Below, piece after piece: positions 62,939 to 64,000 of a stretch of 64,000 nt of DNA (its first letter is position 1; each line of letters opens with the position of its first letter). The stretch is from Methylopila sp. Yamaguchi (GTDB taxonomy: Bacteria > Pseudomonadota > Alphaproteobacteria > Rhizobiales > Methylopilaceae): the NCBI RefSeq assembly GCF_002897035.1, contig NZ_BAUX01000008.1:62001-126000 (forward strand), in the 5' to 3' direction. The position numbers were made by a program, and so were the translations under genes. The notes beneath the pieces were generated by a model. The model searched no databases, was not told the origin of the DNA, and was given only the letters and a program-made list of their open reading frames with translations.

Positions 62939-63946
62939 TCAGGCGAAGGCCCGCAGCGCGTCGCGAATGGCGTCGAGCGAGCGTTCCGCGGCTTCCGCGC
63001 CGAGCCGGATCGCCTCCTCCGCCCGGTGGAACTCGAACAAGCCGATGCCGCTCAGCCGCGGACCGATCATGACGTCCGGCGGGTCGCCGGCGAGCCGCGA
63101 CCGTGAGATGCGATCCTGCGTGATGTTGTAGGCCTGAACCATCACCCGCGCGATGCCGGGAGCGTCCGGCGCGCGGTCGGCGGCCGGCGGCGGCGTCCCT
63201 TCCTTCGAGCGATTGCGGCGCAAGCGCAGACGCCGACGCGCCCGCGTCACGCCCGCCGCCACCGCGTCGTCGCCTTCGGTCGCCTCATAGGTCTGGATGA
63301 CGGCCCCATGGGGCGAAATCTCGGACTGCAGCCCGACGGCGACCACGACCCGCCCGCCGAGGGCGCGGGCGGCGGAAACCGGGACGGGATTCACCAGCGC
63401 CCCGTCCATCAGCCAGCGCCCCCCGACTCGCACAGGTTCGAACACGCCGGGCAAGGCGTAGGAGGCCCGCAGCGCCAGCGCGAGATCGCCCCGACCGAGC
63501 CAGACCTCGTGGCCCGTGCCGTATTCGGTCGAGATCGCCACGAAGCGTGCGGCGAGGTCTTCGATCCGGGTTTCGCCGAGCTGGGATTCAAGTTGCGCGC
63601 GGAGCTTGCCGCCGCCGATGAGGCCGGCCCCCGCGAGGCTGACGTCGAGCACGCCGAACATCCGCCGCCGGGTGAGCGAACGCGCCCAGGCCTCGAGATC
63701 GTCCAGCCGGCCCGCGGCCCAGCACCCGCCGACCACGGCGCCGATGGACGTGCCGGCGATAATGTCGGGCCGAATGCCCGCGGCCTCCAACGTGCGCAGA
63801 ACGCCGATGTGCGACCAGCCGCGCGCCGCGCCGCCGCCGAGAGCGAGCGCCAGCGACGGCGGACGCGGCGCGTCGGGCTCGCGGGAGTCAGCCTGCTCCG
63901 TCGCGGCGATCGACGGGTGGCGGCGAAAGGGGAGGCTGGGAAACAC
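62939..63946 (-). CDS. Patatin-like phospholipase (RssA type)
   Basis: 335 residues from a GTG at 63946; the frame is closed by a stop 18 nt upstream. Patatin motifs: oxyanion 'ALGGGAARGWSHIGVL' (residues 34-49), nucleophile GTSIG (about residue 66), and the Asp dyad in 'LMDGALVNPVPV' (about residue 181). A C-terminal part with an Arg-rich stretch (RARRRLRLRRNRSK, about residue 235) follows. Acts as a lipid esterase on phospholipids. The last 54 bases of the window carry nothing interpretable. Confidence 0.93.
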   Translation of the reverse strand: MFPSLPFRRHPSIAATEQADSREPDAPRPPSLALALGGGAARGWSHIGVLRTLEAAGIRPDIIAGTSIGAVVGGCWAAGRLDDLEAWARSLTRRRMFGVLDVSLAGAGLIGGGKLRAQLESQLGETRIEDLAARFVAISTEYGTGHEVWLGRGDLALALRASYALPGVFEPVRVGGRWLMDGALVNPVPVSAARALGGRVVVAVGLQSEISPHGAVIQTYEATEGDDAVAAGVTRARRRLRLRRNRSKEGTPPPAADRAPDAPGIARVMVQAYNITQDRISRSRLAGDPPDVMIGPRLSGIGLFEFHRAEEAIRLGAEAAERSLDAIRDALRAFA

Positions 63947-64000
63947 CAGCGGGGCACTCCGTCACGAACGGCCGGACGTCCGCCGGCGGGCGCTCCATAG

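Overview
The window comes from a high-GC (roughly 70 percent by eye) alphaproteobacterium, most likely a methylotrophic or facultatively methylotrophic member of the Hyphomicrobiales (Rhizobiales). Pointers are the gyrA-coaD-ppi-ppi-queA-tgt gene order, an NAD-dependent molybdenum formate dehydrogenase operon (fdsGBA-fdhD-fdsD), a formaldehyde-activating-enzyme (Fae) paralogue, an Omp25/31-type beta-barrel, DUF2336 and single-domain signalling proteins, and REP-like palindromes of the kind scattered through these genomes. No phage, transposase or CRISPR array is visible; this is mostly chromosomal backbone with a few small insertions.

Layout. 1-9.4 kb (minus strand): the N-terminal part of a type I secretion ABC transporter running off the left edge; then tgt, a small AT-rich orphan gene, queA (queuosine synthesis), a YdcZ-type transporter, two cyclophilins, coaD, a tRNA-like RNA with its own terminator, and gyrA. 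9.6-23 kb: MarC, TrmFO, a DUF3253 protein, a palindromic element next to a kup gene fragment, intact kup, YdcF, an acyltransferase, an aldo/keto reductase, a GH25 lysozyme-like lipoprotein, MgtE, a DUF2235 hydrolase with a LecA-like C-terminus, and tRNA-Leu(GAG). 23-32.6 kb: a lone FliN-type protein, LipB, acylphosphatase, a GGCT-like protein, a GST, pccA and pccB separated by a glycosyltransferase and a fatty-acid desaturase, and a lipoprotein.

32.7-42.7 kb: the formate dehydrogenase operon, preceded by a LysR regulator gene and a well-formed LysR-type operator, followed by cstA-ybdD on the other strand. 43-47 kb: outer-membrane barrel, Tat-exported ferritin-like protein, Fae paralogue and an AmpG-like MFS transporter. 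47.2-54.2 kb: a sulfonate operon (ssuA1-ssuC-ssuB-ssuE-ssuA2-ssuD plus a FAD/NAD(P)-binding protein) that would import alkanesulfonates and desulfonate them with FMNH2 supplied by SsuE. 54.4-64 kb: MBL hydrolase, NAD kinase, a receiver/Hpt pair, DUF2336, an SLT-type lytic transglycosylase, a CitE-like protein, two flavoproteins, a secreted hypothetical and a patatin-like phospholipase.

Most notable points: a tRNA-shaped RNA downstream of gyrA whose anticodon arm folds into a GNRA-capped hairpin; an AT-rich gene inserted exactly between queA and tgt; a DUF2235 hydrolase fused to a domain that keeps LecA calcium ligands; GyrA with non-standard residues at both main quinolone-contact positions; a Fae paralogue without the conserved active-site His; and a degenerate kup fragment beside the working kup. 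All calls rest on reading the sequence and recalled family knowledge; no database search was run.
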